From assembly GCF_900100705.1 (NCBI RefSeq), contig NZ_FNCH01000021.1:1-64000 (forward strand): a stretch of DNA of 64,000 nt. The letters run 5' to 3'. The notes under the pieces were generated by a model that had not been told where the DNA came from, made no database searches, and saw only the letters and a list, made by a program, of their open reading frames with translations. The DNA is from Pedobacter terrae. Its GTDB lineage: Bacteria > Bacteroidota > Bacteroidia > Sphingobacteriales > Sphingobacteriaceae. This document shows positions 16,514 through 25,115 of the stretch, piece by piece; the first letter of the stretch is position 1; each line of letters opens with the position of its first letter. The translations under genes were made by a program, and so were the position numbers.

Positions 16514-19204
16514 ATGAAACTCAAAATTACTCTCACCATTAGTTTTCTATCTCTGCTTATAGTTTTTGGCGCATTCAAAATGGATGATGATCCATTTAGT
16601 CAGCTTTTACAGAAGCTAGATAACTACACTACTAAATACCCTCAGGAAAAAGTCCACCTTCATTTAGATAAGCCCTATTATGCCATTGGAGATGATATCT
16701 GGTTCAAGGGCTATGTGGTAAATACCAAAACTTCGGCTCCCTCTGGCATCAGCAAAATTCTGTATGTAGAGCTGATCAATGAAAAAGATTCGCTAAAAAA
16801 ACAGGTTAAATTGCCCATTATGGGTGGAATTACCTGGGGCGATTTTAAGCTAACCGATTCACTTCCTGAAGGTAATTATAGAATCAGGGCCTATACCAAC
16901 TACATGCGTAATTTCGGTACTGAATTCTTTTACGATAAGACCATTAAGATCGGAAATAGCTGGGCTAACAAAGTTTTTACAAAAACCGCTTACCATTTTG
17001 CAAAAGAGAACAATGCAGATAAAGTTACGGCAACCATTCACTTTGAAGATAAAAATGGTGTCGCTTATAGCCAAAACGAAGTAAATTATGATGTGCAGTT
17101 AGATTATCGCTCGGTTAGCAAAGGGAAAGTTAAAACCAGTTTAACAGGCGATGCTGTGATTAATTTCACCAATAACCAGCCTTTTCAAAATAAATCCGGA
17201 AAAATTATTGCAACCATAACGCTCGATAATAAACAAAAGGTGATCAAATCTATACCGATTACCTCAACCTCCAATGATGTAGATGTGCAGTTTATGCCCG
17301 AAGGAGGTACCCTTGTTGAAGAGCTTCCACAAAAGTTGGCTATCAAAGCAGTAGGTTCCAACGGCCGTGGTGAGGATGTGCAAGGTAGCATTATAGATGA
17401 AGCTGGAAATGAAGTGACCACTTTTTCTACCAATTACCTGGGTATGGGGAATTTCGTGTTTAATAGTCAGGCAGGTAGATTATATTCGGCAAAAGTTAAG
17501 TTCAAAGACGGATCCGAAAAGACGATTAAACTTCCGGTAGCAGTTAAAAGCGGTTATGCACTTTCTGTAAATGCTTTAGATACAGGCAAAGTAGTGGTTA
17601 AAATTATGGCCAGTGCCGACCTTGCGAATGGAGCCGAACTAAAAGTTGTTGCCCAGCAAGGCGGCAATGTATATTATGGCTCCAAAGCCAAAATGGATAA
17701 ACAAGTACTGATGGCCAATATTCCAAAAAAGAACCTGCCAGCAGGAATTGTTCAGTTTACTTTATTTTCGAGCAGCAATCAGCCTTTAGCTGAACGTTTA
17801 GCTTTTATAAACAACAAGTCAGAATTAATTGACGTGTCGCTTAATTCTTCTGGTGTATCAGCCTCAAAAAGAGGAAAAGCAGCTTTTAATTTCAATGCAA
17901 ATAATGATAATAAACCGGTTTTAGGTAGTTTTTCGGTAGCGGTTACCAATGCCACAAAAGTTGCTCCCGATGAAAATAATGAATCGAATATTCTTACCTC
18001 ACTATTGCTTACTTCTGATCTGACAGGGTATGTAGAACAGCCCAACCATTATTTCTTAAAAGATGATCTTCAAACGCAAAAAGACCTCGATAATTTAATG
18101 CTAACCCAGGGTTGGAGAAGATTTCTTTGGAAAAATATTATCAATAATGTTGGTCCGAATATTACCTATAAGCCCGAGCAGTCTATTAGCATTAGTGGAA
18201 CAGTGATGAAAGGAAATAAGCCTGTGCCTGGTGGCAAGGTAATGCTAATGGCCACAAAAGGCACGATGTATATTTTGGATACGGTAACCAATGCCGAAGG
18301 GAAATTTGTGTTCGATAATTTAAGTTTTGGCGACAGTACAAAGTTTGTCGTTCAGGCAAGAACTAAAACGGAACGGAAATTTGTAGACATTAATCTTGAT
18401 GTTGTACCCGGACAGATTGTAACGAAGAATAAAAACGGAGCCGATGTTGATATCAATGTGAACAATTCTTTAATGAAGTACATTAAAGAAAGTGATAACT
18501 ATTTCAATGAGATGACCCGTTTGGGTTTGTTGGAGCGAACCATTAAACTTGAGGAGGTGACCATTACGGAAAAGAAAAATCCCGCTAAAAATTCATCTAA
18601 CCTCAATGGAGCTGGTAGAGCTGATTTTATCATGACAGCCGACCAGTTGTCCACTTGTGTTACCCTTTCTCAATGTTTGCAGGGGCGTTTACCAGGCGTA
18701 ATATTTAGGGGAAATGTGCCATATCTGATGCGCAGTCAAGATACGCCGATGGGTATTATCGTTGACGGGATGCAAATGGAAGCCGATTTTCTGGATAACG
18801 TTACACCTATGGATGTAGAATCCATCGAGTTGCTAAAGAGTATTAGCAATACCGCCATTTACGGTTCGCGAGGGGGTGGAGGTTTAATCATTATTACCAC
18901 TAAACGTGGCGATGGTGGCAGAAGTGTAGATAGATATGCGCCAGGAATTGTAACATTCAATCCTAAAGGATTTACGGTTTCAAGAGAATTTTATTCACCG
19001 AAATATGATACAGCAAGCTCTGGCAACAGGCCCGATTTAAGAACAACCATCTATTGGAATCCACAGGTGGTTACAGATAAAGACGGAAAAGCACAATTCG
19101 AATTTTATAATGCAGATGAGCCTGGTACCTACCGCATGGTAATAGAAGGAATAGACGCTGCGGGGCATTTGGCCAGAAAAGTTTATACTTATGAGGTTAA
19201 ATAG
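16514..19204 (+). CDS. Large secreted protein with MG2-like and TonB-plug domains but no barrel
   Basis: The frame opens at a TTG (16484), but the ATG at 16514 (MKLKITLTISFLSLL) gives a normal signal peptide, so I use it: 896 residues. Near the N-terminus KVHLHLDKPYYAIGDDIWF is the MG2 strand pattern of alpha-2-macroglobulin-like proteins. Further immunoglobulin-like stretches follow, then a carboxypeptidase-regulatory-like sandwich (about 555-640). About 705-795 is a TonB plug-like domain (TLSQCLQGRLPGVIF, GIIVDGMQME, DVESIELLKS, IYGSRGGGGLIIITTKRG). About 100 residues follow, ending in another macroglobulin-like strand set; there is no room for a beta-barrel. Such proteins are common but uncharacterised in Sphingobacteriia. 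It stands alone. Confidence 0.8.
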   Translation: MKLKITLTISFLSLLIVFGAFKMDDDPFSQLLQKLDNYTTKYPQEKVHLHLDKPYYAIGDDIWFKGYVVNTKTSAPSGISKILYVELINEKDSLKKQVKLPIMGGITWGDFKLTDSLPEGNYRIRAYTNYMRNFGTEFFYDKTIKIGNSWANKVFTKTAYHFAKENNADKVTATIHFEDKNGVAYSQNEVNYDVQLDYRSVSKGKVKTSLTGDAVINFTNNQPFQNKSGKIIATITLDNKQKVIKSIPITSTSNDVDVQFMPEGGTLVEELPQKLAIKAVGSNGRGEDVQGSIIDEAGNEVTTFSTNYLGMGNFVFNSQAGRLYSAKVKFKDGSEKTIKLPVAVKSGYALSVNALDTGKVVVKIMASADLANGAELKVVAQQGGNVYYGSKAKMDKQVLMANIPKKNLPAGIVQFTLFSSSNQPLAERLAFINNKSELIDVSLNSSGVSASKRGKAAFNFNANNDNKPVLGSFSVAVTNATKVAPDENNESNILTSLLLTSDLTGYVEQPNHYFLKDDLQTQKDLDNLMLTQGWRRFLWKNIINNVGPNITYKPEQSISISGTVMKGNKPVPGGKVMLMATKGTMYILDTVTNAEGKFVFDNLSFGDSTKFVVQARTKTERKFVDINLDVVPGQIVTKNKNGADVDINVNNSLMKYIKESDNYFNEMTRLGLLERTIKLEEVTITEKKNPAKNSSNLNGAGRADFIMTADQLSTCVTLSQCLQGRLPGVIFRGNVPYLMRSQDTPMGIIVDGMQMEADFLDNVTPMDVESIELLKSISNTAIYGSRGGGGLIIITTKRGDGGRSVDRYAPGIVTFNPKGFTVSREFYSPKYDTASSGNRPDLRTTIYWNPQVVTDKDGKAQFEFYNADEPGTYRMVIEGIDAAGHLARKVYTYEVK

Positions 19205-19302
19205 AGAAAAATAGATAAATTTGAATTAGTATGCATGCATAGTTTATGCTGCGGTATATTTGTCTTGATACTAGATTTCTTAAATCTTGATACTATTTAA
19301 AT

Positions 19303-20064
19303 ATGAATACAATAAAAGTAAGTGTTAAAGATCGCCTGGCAACCATCACATTAGATAGAGGTAAGTCGAATGCCTTAAACCGGGAGTTGATTACCGAGCT
19401 AAACGATATGCTTAAAAATATTACTGCCGATGATAACATTGGTGGTGTAATATTAACCGGAACAGCACCTTTCTTTTCTGCTGGATTGGATCTGGTAGAA
19501 CTTTATAACTATAACGAGGAAGAAGCTAAATCTTTCTGGCAGTTGTTTTTAGATTTTACAGCCAATATGGTTTCGTTTAAAAAACCAATGGTTGCAGCAA
19601 TTAGCGGACATAGCCCGGCAGGTGGCTGCGTAATGGCATTAGCCTGTGATTACCGGGTAATGGCAGAAGGGCAGTACATTATTGGCTTAAATGAGGTTCC
19701 GGTAGGTATTATCGTACCGAATAGTATTTTTCAGTTATATGCTTTTTGGATCGGTAAAGCCGAAGCCACCCGCAGTTTGCTCTCAGGCAAATTGTATAAT
19801 CCTGAAGAGGCACTAAAAGTTGGCTTGGTAGATGAATTGGTTAAAAATGAGAGTTTATTAACAGCAGCCGAACGCAATATTAAAAAATATATGGAACTCG
19901 AAAGCAATACCTGGTCGGAAAGTAAAGTAAATATTCGCGAAGAGCTAATTGCTGCGGTGTCTGCCGACCAATCTGCTACTTTAGAAAAAATGTTGGCACA
20001 ATGGTGGTCGCCTGCAACGCGCCATATTTTAAAAACCATTTTAGCTAACCTGCAGAGAAAATAA
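19303..20064 (+). CDS. Enoyl-CoA delta-isomerase (ECI1-like, crotonase fold)
   Basis: A 253-residue crotonase-fold protein. Oxyanion-hole strands are FFSAGLDL and HSPAGGC. IGLNEVPVGI has the Glu position used as the single catalytic base in mitochondrial delta3-delta2-enoyl-CoA isomerase (ECI1), where human ECI1 also has FSAGLDL, CPAGGC and IGLNE. The first hydratase Glu (the usual E in the GGC.. helix region) is not evident, so isomerase is more likely than hydratase. It would shift double bonds of unsaturated acyl-CoAs into position for beta-oxidation. The next gene encodes a matching 2,4-dienoyl-CoA reductase. Confidence 0.82.
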   Translation: MNTIKVSVKDRLATITLDRGKSNALNRELITELNDMLKNITADDNIGGVILTGTAPFFSAGLDLVELYNYNEEEAKSFWQLFLDFTANMVSFKKPMVAAISGHSPAGGCVMALACDYRVMAEGQYIIGLNEVPVGIIVPNSIFQLYAFWIGKAEATRSLLSGKLYNPEEALKVGLVDELVKNESLLTAAERNIKKYMELESNTWSESKVNIREELIAAVSADQSATLEKMLAQWWSPATRHILKTILANLQRK

Positions 20065-20176
20065 GTTTAGAGTTCGGAGCTGAGCTTTTGGAGTCGATAC
20101 TCGGTTCAAATAACTTAGCAAATGCTACAGCCCAGTTAACCCGTTTAAACATTTAACCAATTAATCAATCGCCACT

Positions 20177-21052
20177 ATGTTCAGTTATAACTCACCAATG
20201 CTCAGAGAAGATGCTTTAAAAGGAAAAACAATTGTAATTACAGGTGGAGGAACAGGACTTGGGAAAGCGATGGGTGTTTATTTTTTGAAGTTAGGCGCTA
20301 ATTTAGTCATTACCAGTCGCAAGCAGGATGTATTACAAAAAACTGCCGATGAAATGGAAGAAAAAACAGGCGGCAAAGTGTTAGCGGTAGCCTGCGATGT
20401 ACGGGAAATTGAACAGGTAGAAAACGTACTGGCGAAAACGTTAGCGCGCTTTGGCACTGTTGATGTATTATTGAACAATGCCGCAGGTAATTTTATCTCA
20501 CCTACAGAACGATTATCAGCCAATGCCTTTTCGTCCATTATCGATATCGTTCTAAAAGGAACGGTTAACTGTACACTTACCTTTGGTAAACATTGGATTA
20601 AGGAAAAACAAGCTGCCACAGTTTTAAATATAGTTACCACTTATGCTTTTACAGGCTCGGCCTATGTTGTGCCCTCGGCCTGTGCAAAAGGTGGTGTGTT
20701 AGCATTAACAAGATCTTTGGCTGTAGAGTGGGGTAAATATGGTATTCGTACCAATGCAATTGCTCCTGGGCCATTTCCAACTAAAGGCGCATGGGAGCGT
20801 CTGTTACCTGGCGATTTAGCCAAAAAATTCGACTTTAAAAACCGTGTGCCGCTAAAAAGAGTGGGCGATCACCAGGAGCTGGCCAACTTAGCTGCATTTC
20901 TGGTGAGCGATTTTTCAGGTTATATTAATGGTGAAGTCATTACTATTGATGGTGGTGAGTGGTTGCAGGGTGCAGGCCAGATGAATGGTTTGGAAGCAAT
21001 CCCGAATGAAATGTGGGATATGTTGGAGCAAATGACGCGAGGCGCGAAGTAA
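20177..21052 (+). CDS. 2,4-dienoyl-CoA reductase (DECR1-like SDR)
   Basis: A 291-residue short-chain dehydrogenase. The cofactor loop is TGGGTGLGKAMG; the NNAAGNF strand follows. The region around VVPSACAKGGVLALTRSLA, EWGKYGIRTNAIAPGP and TKGAWERL closely follows human DECR1, including loss of the usual Tyr from YxxxK and its replacement by an upstream Tyr (TTYAFTGS). This enzyme uses NADPH to reduce 2,4-dienoyl-CoA in oxidation of polyunsaturated fatty acids. It lies 112 bp after the enoyl-CoA isomerase gene, forming an auxiliary beta-oxidation pair. The spacer holds a GAGTTCGGAGC-type purine-rich repeat. Confidence 0.88.
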   Translation: MFSYNSPMLREDALKGKTIVITGGGTGLGKAMGVYFLKLGANLVITSRKQDVLQKTADEMEEKTGGKVLAVACDVREIEQVENVLAKTLARFGTVDVLLNNAAGNFISPTERLSANAFSSIIDIVLKGTVNCTLTFGKHWIKEKQAATVLNIVTTYAFTGSAYVVPSACAKGGVLALTRSLAVEWGKYGIRTNAIAPGPFPTKGAWERLLPGDLAKKFDFKNRVPLKRVGDHQELANLAAFLVSDFSGYINGEVITIDGGEWLQGAGQMNGLEAIPNEMWDMLEQMTRGAK

Positions 21053-21142
21053 GTTAAAATATGAAATGGATAATGCGGACGGGGAATAGAGCGACTGATC
21101 AGTACATCATCCATAGTACCTTTTCCATCTTACATTTTTATT

Positions 21143-21150
21143 TATCTTTG
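21143..21150 (+). promoter_or_regulatory. -7 promoter box for purD
   Basis: TATCTTTG fits TAnnTTTG. Five bases separate it from the purD ATG, so the transcript would start at or within a base or two of the start codon. Confidence 0.55.
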
Positions 21151-21155
21151 CCGAT

Positions 21156-22427
21156 ATGAATATCTTACTTTTAGGTTCAGGCGGCAGAGAAAGCGCATTC
21201 GCTTGGAAAATGAGCCAGTCTTCGCACTGCGATAAACTAATTATTGCTCCAGGTAACGGTGGTACAGGGGCTTATGGTACAAATATCAACATCAATGTAA
21301 ACGATTTTGATGCCATCAAAAAAGTAGTGCTTACTGAAAACATCGGACTTGTTGTTGTAGGCCCAGAAGAGCCCTTGGTAAATGGTATTCATGATTTTTT
21401 CCTTGCCGATCAGGCCATTGCTCATATTCCCGTTATCGGACCTAAAAAAGAAGGTGCTATTTTAGAAGGAAGTAAAGATTTTTCTAAACAGTTTATGGAG
21501 CGCCATGGTATTCCTACTGCCGCTTCAAAATCTTTCACAACAGAAACTTTGGAAGACGGCCTGGCTTATCTTCAAAACCATGCTTTACCCGTTGTTTTAA
21601 AGGCTGATGGTTTGGCAGCAGGTAAAGGGGTATTAATCTGTACTGAAACCATCGAAGCCCAGGAAGAATTAAAACAGATGCTTGGCGGTAAATTTGGTGC
21701 AGCCGGGGCAACGGTAGTAATTGAAGAGTTTTTAAGCGGTATAGAACTTTCGGTGTTTATTTTAACTGATGGTGAAAATTATATTACACTTCCTTCTGCT
21801 AAAGATTATAAACGGATTGGACAGGGCGATACTGGTCTGAATACCGGGGGTATGGGGTCGGTTTCTCCGGTTCCGTTTGCCACACCAGAATTTTTGGCTA
21901 AAGTAGAAGAGCGCATTATTAAACCAACGGTTGATGGGTTAAAGAAAGATCAGATCGATTATACTGGATTCATCTTTTTCGGACTGATTAAAGTAGGGGA
22001 AGAGCCGTTTGTAATCGAATACAATGCACGTATGGGCGATCCTGAAACAGAAAGTGTGATACCTAGAGTGGAAAACGACTTGGTAGAACTGTTTTTAGCT
22101 ACTGCTAATAAACAATTAAACCAGGTTAATCTGGTTATTTCTGAACAAACAGCTGCTACTGTGATGATTGTTGCCGGTGGTTACCCGGGCGATTACCTGA
22201 AAGGTAAAGCCATTACCGGAATCGAAAACCTACGTCATTCTAATGCATTTCATGCTGGTACGTTGTTAGAAAATGATGTGGTGAAAACAAATGGAGGAAG
22301 GGTAATTGCCATTACCAGTTTACAAAAAGATTTGTTCACTGCTTTACAATCGGCAACTGCTGATGCTGGCAGAATTTATTTCGATGGTAAATATTTCAGA
22401 GAAGATATCGGGTTCGATTTGATTTAA
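21156..22427 (+). CDS. purD: Phosphoribosylamine-glycine ligase
   Basis: PurD (GAR synthetase) joins glycine to phosphoribosylamine with ATP in purine synthesis. The 423 residues start with LLLGSGGRESAFAW. The ATP-grasp domain includes VLKADGLAAGKGVLI and the metal site FVIEYNARMGDPETE. Length is normal (about 420-430). It is monocistronic: a -7 box lies directly upstream and a strong terminator downstream. Confidence 0.97.
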   Translation: MNILLLGSGGRESAFAWKMSQSSHCDKLIIAPGNGGTGAYGTNININVNDFDAIKKVVLTENIGLVVVGPEEPLVNGIHDFFLADQAIAHIPVIGPKKEGAILEGSKDFSKQFMERHGIPTAASKSFTTETLEDGLAYLQNHALPVVLKADGLAAGKGVLICTETIEAQEELKQMLGGKFGAAGATVVIEEFLSGIELSVFILTDGENYITLPSAKDYKRIGQGDTGLNTGGMGSVSPVPFATPEFLAKVEERIIKPTVDGLKKDQIDYTGFIFFGLIKVGEEPFVIEYNARMGDPETESVIPRVENDLVELFLATANKQLNQVNLVISEQTAATVMIVAGGYPGDYLKGKAITGIENLRHSNAFHAGTLLENDVVKTNGGRVIAITSLQKDLFTALQSATADAGRIYFDGKYFREDIGFDLI

Positions 22428-22481
22428 GTTGAAAGATATATGGATAAATTTTAATCAAATTGACGTTAATATTTTGCTATT

Positions 22482-22520
22482 AAAGAGAAAGTCCCGGTTT
22501 TTAGCCGGGACTTTCTCTTT
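22482..22520. terminator. Bidirectional terminator between purD and thioredoxin gene
   Basis: A perfect 16-bp stem, AAAGAGAAAGTCCCGG at 22482-22497 and its complement at 22505-22520, with a 7-base loop; T-rich on both exits. It serves both convergent genes. Confidence 0.92.
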
Positions 22521-22533
22521 TAATGCGGATTTT

Positions 22534-23679
22534 TTATTTTGATTTACTCCCTAATAATTCTTGAAGTTTATCTTGTAAAGTTTGTTCTCTTAGGTCTTTA
22601 GCGACAATTTTGCCTGTTGGATCAATCAAGAAATTAGCTGGAATGGAGTGGATACCATACATTTGCGCAACCTCGTTATCCCAGAATTTTAGATCAGAAA
22701 CATGTGTCCAGGTTAGTTTGTCATCAGCAATTGCTTTTAACCAGGCATCTTTTTTACCCGGACGGTCTAAAGAAACGCCTAAAACAGTAAAACCCTTATC
22801 TTTAAATTTGTTGTAAGCGGCTACCACATTTGGGTTTTCCTGGCGGCATGGGCCACACCACGAAGCCCAAAAATCTACCAGTACGTACTTTCCTTTAAAA
22901 TCAGATAATTTAACGGGTTTGCCTTCCGGATCATTCTGTGTAAAATCCATAGCCATTACACCTACAGCGGTTTTTCTTCCTGCTTCAAATATCTGAGCAA
23001 TTTTTTTGCCGGTGTAACTCACTTTAAGCTCAGGTGATAATGTTTCAAAAACTTTTTCTGCTGCGCTAGCCTGATCTGGATCTGAAGCCACCTGGCTTAT
23101 AGAATTTAAGCTTATAAATGATTTTGGGTTGTTGCTGGCAAATTGCAGCAATAATGGAGACATTCCTGCAGCTTCTTTTTCATAACGGGCACCTAAAGCT
23201 TCCATAACAGCCTTATCTTGTTTTTGCTCCGGTGTATAACCTGCATATTCCGCATTAATTGCGGCAAGTTTATCTGCCACCGGTTTTGTTAATGCTTTTA
23301 ATTTCTTTGCATCATCATTAACAGGAGAACCTGTAATTGTTGCGTTCTTTAAAGAATCTGCTGCAGCCAGTTTTATATTTCCCGGCTCTACATAAAGTGA
23401 TAAGCCATCTAATTTTTCACCTTGTGCCGGACGGGTTACATAAGGATTTTTGTTTAAAAAAAGACCGCCTTGAGCAGGGCTTGCTAGCGTTCCCTTAAAC
23501 GCAAAAGCACCCTTTGTTACCATGGCTGAATCGGTAATGCTTTTACCTTCTGTTTGATAAATCAGGTAAACTTTATCTCCGGTTTTTAGGCCCTTTATGT
23601 CGCCACTAACTGTAAATGGCTTCTGTGCTAATGCTGCAAGTGGCAATAAAGCCATTGCTGATAATAATATTTTTTTCAT
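22534..23679 (-). CDS. DUF4369-thioredoxin fusion protein (TlpA/AhpC-TSA-like)
   Basis: A 381-residue periplasmic thiol-disulfide protein. The signal peptide is about 1-18 (ending ALAQ). An N-terminal DUF4369 beta-domain (about 19-120) and a helical linker (about 120-235) precede a thioredoxin domain with WASWCGPCRQE as redox centre and HSIPANFLID as the cis-Pro loop. This three-part layout is typical of Bacteroidota TlpA-like proteins. Reducing partner and client are unknown. It has its own promoter (23699-23706). Confidence 0.9.
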   Translation of the reverse strand: MKKILLSAMALLPLAALAQKPFTVSGDIKGLKTGDKVYLIYQTEGKSITDSAMVTKGAFAFKGTLASPAQGGLFLNKNPYVTRPAQGEKLDGLSLYVEPGNIKLAAADSLKNATITGSPVNDDAKKLKALTKPVADKLAAINAEYAGYTPEQKQDKAVMEALGARYEKEAAGMSPLLLQFASNNPKSFISLNSISQVASDPDQASAAEKVFETLSPELKVSYTGKKIAQIFEAGRKTAVGVMAMDFTQNDPEGKPVKLSDFKGKYVLVDFWASWCGPCRQENPNVVAAYNKFKDKGFTVLGVSLDRPGKKDAWLKAIADDKLTWTHVSDLKFWDNEVAQMYGIHSIPANFLIDPTGKIVAKDLREQTLQDKLQELLGSKSK

Positions 23680-23698
23680 GAATTAGTTTAATCTTATT

Positions 23699-23706
23699 CA
23701 AATATA
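23699..23706 (-). promoter_or_regulatory. -7 promoter box for the DUF4369-thioredoxin gene
   Basis: Minus-strand TATATTTG, 19 bases before the ATG at 23679, fits the TAnnTTTG consensus. Confidence 0.6.
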
Positions 23707-23773
23707 GAAATCTGTATCGCTAAAACGTAAATAGCTGTGTAAAATTATGATAGACTGTTTAATGGCTAAGTGT

Positions 23774-24934
23774 CTACTTTATCGATTGCCAGCTTAATAC
23801 TTTATACTGGCTGCGTTTTTGGTTTTCTGACCCTCCATAAATTAATGTTTTTTCCACTTTTTTAGGGCTTGCAGTAACCTCGAATTTATTTATATTTTTA
23901 AAAAGATCAGGAGTAACGGTTTGCGTAGCCTTAATTTCAAATACACTAAAGCCCTCATCTGTTGGTTGAAGCAGATCTACTTCATTAGCATGGCTATCTT
24001 GCCAAAAGTAATATTCTTTATTTAAGTAGTTATGATAATTTTGTTTTTGGAATTCTGCAATTACCATGTTCTCAAAGATGTTTCCTTTTAGCCTATTTCT
24101 TAACAACGCTTCGCTGGTTTTAATTTTAAGTAAATGGCACAATAGCCCCGAATCGTAAAAATAAAGTTTTGGTGTTTTTATCAAACGTTTATTGAAGTTT
24201 TCGTGATATGGCTGTAGTAGGTATATAATGTAACTGCTTTCTAAAAGAGAAAGCCAGTTTTTTGCAGTTGGCTGTGAAATATTGCAGGCATTAGCTAGTG
24301 CACTTATATTAAGCAACTGACCGGCCTGGTTGGCACATAAACCGATAAAAGTTCTGAATGCGCGTAGATCTTTAATATTTAAAAGTTCGGTTACATCTTT
24401 TTCTACATAGGTTTGTATATAATTGGTGAAATATACATTGGGTTCTATGTCACGATCGTAAATGGCAGGATAGCAACCTTTAATACAGGCCCCTGCAAAT
24501 GAATATTGAAGTAAGTCGTTTGCTTTAAGTTCAGATAGATCAAAAGGTAAAAGTTTAAATAATGCTACCCTACCTGCTAGACTTTGTGTGATGCCATGCA
24601 TTAAATGGAAATTTTGTGAGCCCGATAAAATAAACTGCCCCATAATTTTAGATTCATCGACTATGCCTTGTAAGTAAGAAAAAAGTAATGGAACTCTTTG
24701 CACTTCGTCAAAAATCACCTTATCGTTATATTCACTTAAAAAGCCATTAGGGTCTTCTGTTGCAAACGCCCTAACGTCCGGGTTCTCAAGTGAAACATAC
24801 CTATAATTACTAAATATATTCTTTAATAATGTCGTCTTTCCTGATTGTCTTGGACCGGTAAGTGCAATAATAGGAAATTTACTTTTTTGTTGATCAATAT
24901 GTTTTCTTACATGTCTTTTAACTGATTGTTGCAT
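23774..24934 (-). CDS. AAA ATPase with DUF4143 domain
   Basis: A 386-residue P-loop protein of the AAA_14/DUF4143 group. Walker A is GPRQSGKT (27-34), Walker B VIFDE (73-77) and the sensor strand LSGSQNF (104-109). A helix-turn-helix-like segment at about 208-231 (SALANACNISQPTAKNW) precedes the DUF4143 part. In that part E288, D320 (NEVD) and E333-x-K335 (FEIK) form a PD-(D/E)XK nuclease-like set. The family is widespread, often in many copies per genome, and its function is unsettled; links to DNA processing or toxin-like roles have been suggested. The gene has its own perfect promoter, and six 22-bp repeats lie directly upstream of it. Confidence 0.9.
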   Translation of the reverse strand: MQQSVKRHVRKHIDQQKSKFPIIALTGPRQSGKTTLLKNIFSNYRYVSLENPDVRAFATEDPNGFLSEYNDKVIFDEVQRVPLLFSYLQGIVDESKIMGQFILSGSQNFHLMHGITQSLAGRVALFKLLPFDLSELKANDLLQYSFAGACIKGCYPAIYDRDIEPNVYFTNYIQTYVEKDVTELLNIKDLRAFRTFIGLCANQAGQLLNISALANACNISQPTAKNWLSLLESSYIIYLLQPYHENFNKRLIKTPKLYFYDSGLLCHLLKIKTSEALLRNRLKGNIFENMVIAEFQKQNYHNYLNKEYYFWQDSHANEVDLLQPTDEGFSVFEIKATQTVTPDLFKNINKFEVTASPKKVEKTLIYGGSENQKRSQYKVLSWQSIK

Positions 24935-24950
24935 AGCAAGTTATTTTGCT

Positions 24951-24980
24951 CAAAATTACGAAAAAAGAGAGTACATACAA
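24951..24980 (-). promoter_or_regulatory. Promoter of the DUF4143 ATPase gene
   Basis: On the minus strand TTG (24978-24980), a 19-bp spacer, and TAATTTTG (24951-24958) fit the Bacteroidota -33/-7 promoter. Predicted transcription start is near 24945, giving a leader of about ten bases. The 22-bp repeat array begins seven bases upstream of the -33 box. Confidence 0.7.
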
Positions 24981-24986
24981 CAGATA

Positions 24987-25110
24987 CTTTGAAATTACAC
25001 GACTTTAATTTTGAAATTACACGGATTCCACTTTGAAATTACACGGATTCCACTTTGAAATTACACAGCTTTCACTTTGAAATTACACGGTTTTAACTTT
25101 GAAATTGTAC
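24987..25110. repeat. Six-unit 22-bp direct repeat array upstream of the ATPase promoter
   Basis: The core TTTGAAATTACAC occurs with its G at 24991, 25013, 25035, 25057, 25079 and 25101: an exact 22-bp period with no slippage. The last copy is degenerate (GAAATTGTAC). The 8-9 bases between cores vary. The array ends five bases before the stop codon of the upstream arginase-fold gene and begins next to the -33 box of the ATPase gene. Twenty-two base pairs is close to two helical turns, so all copies face the same side of DNA. This points to an array of protein-binding sites. Confidence 0.9.
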
Positions 25111-25115
25111 AATGC

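Noticed and set aside
24987..25110. CRISPR array
   Set aside because: The 13-bp cores are separated by 8-9 bases, far too short for spacers, and there are no cas genes nearby.
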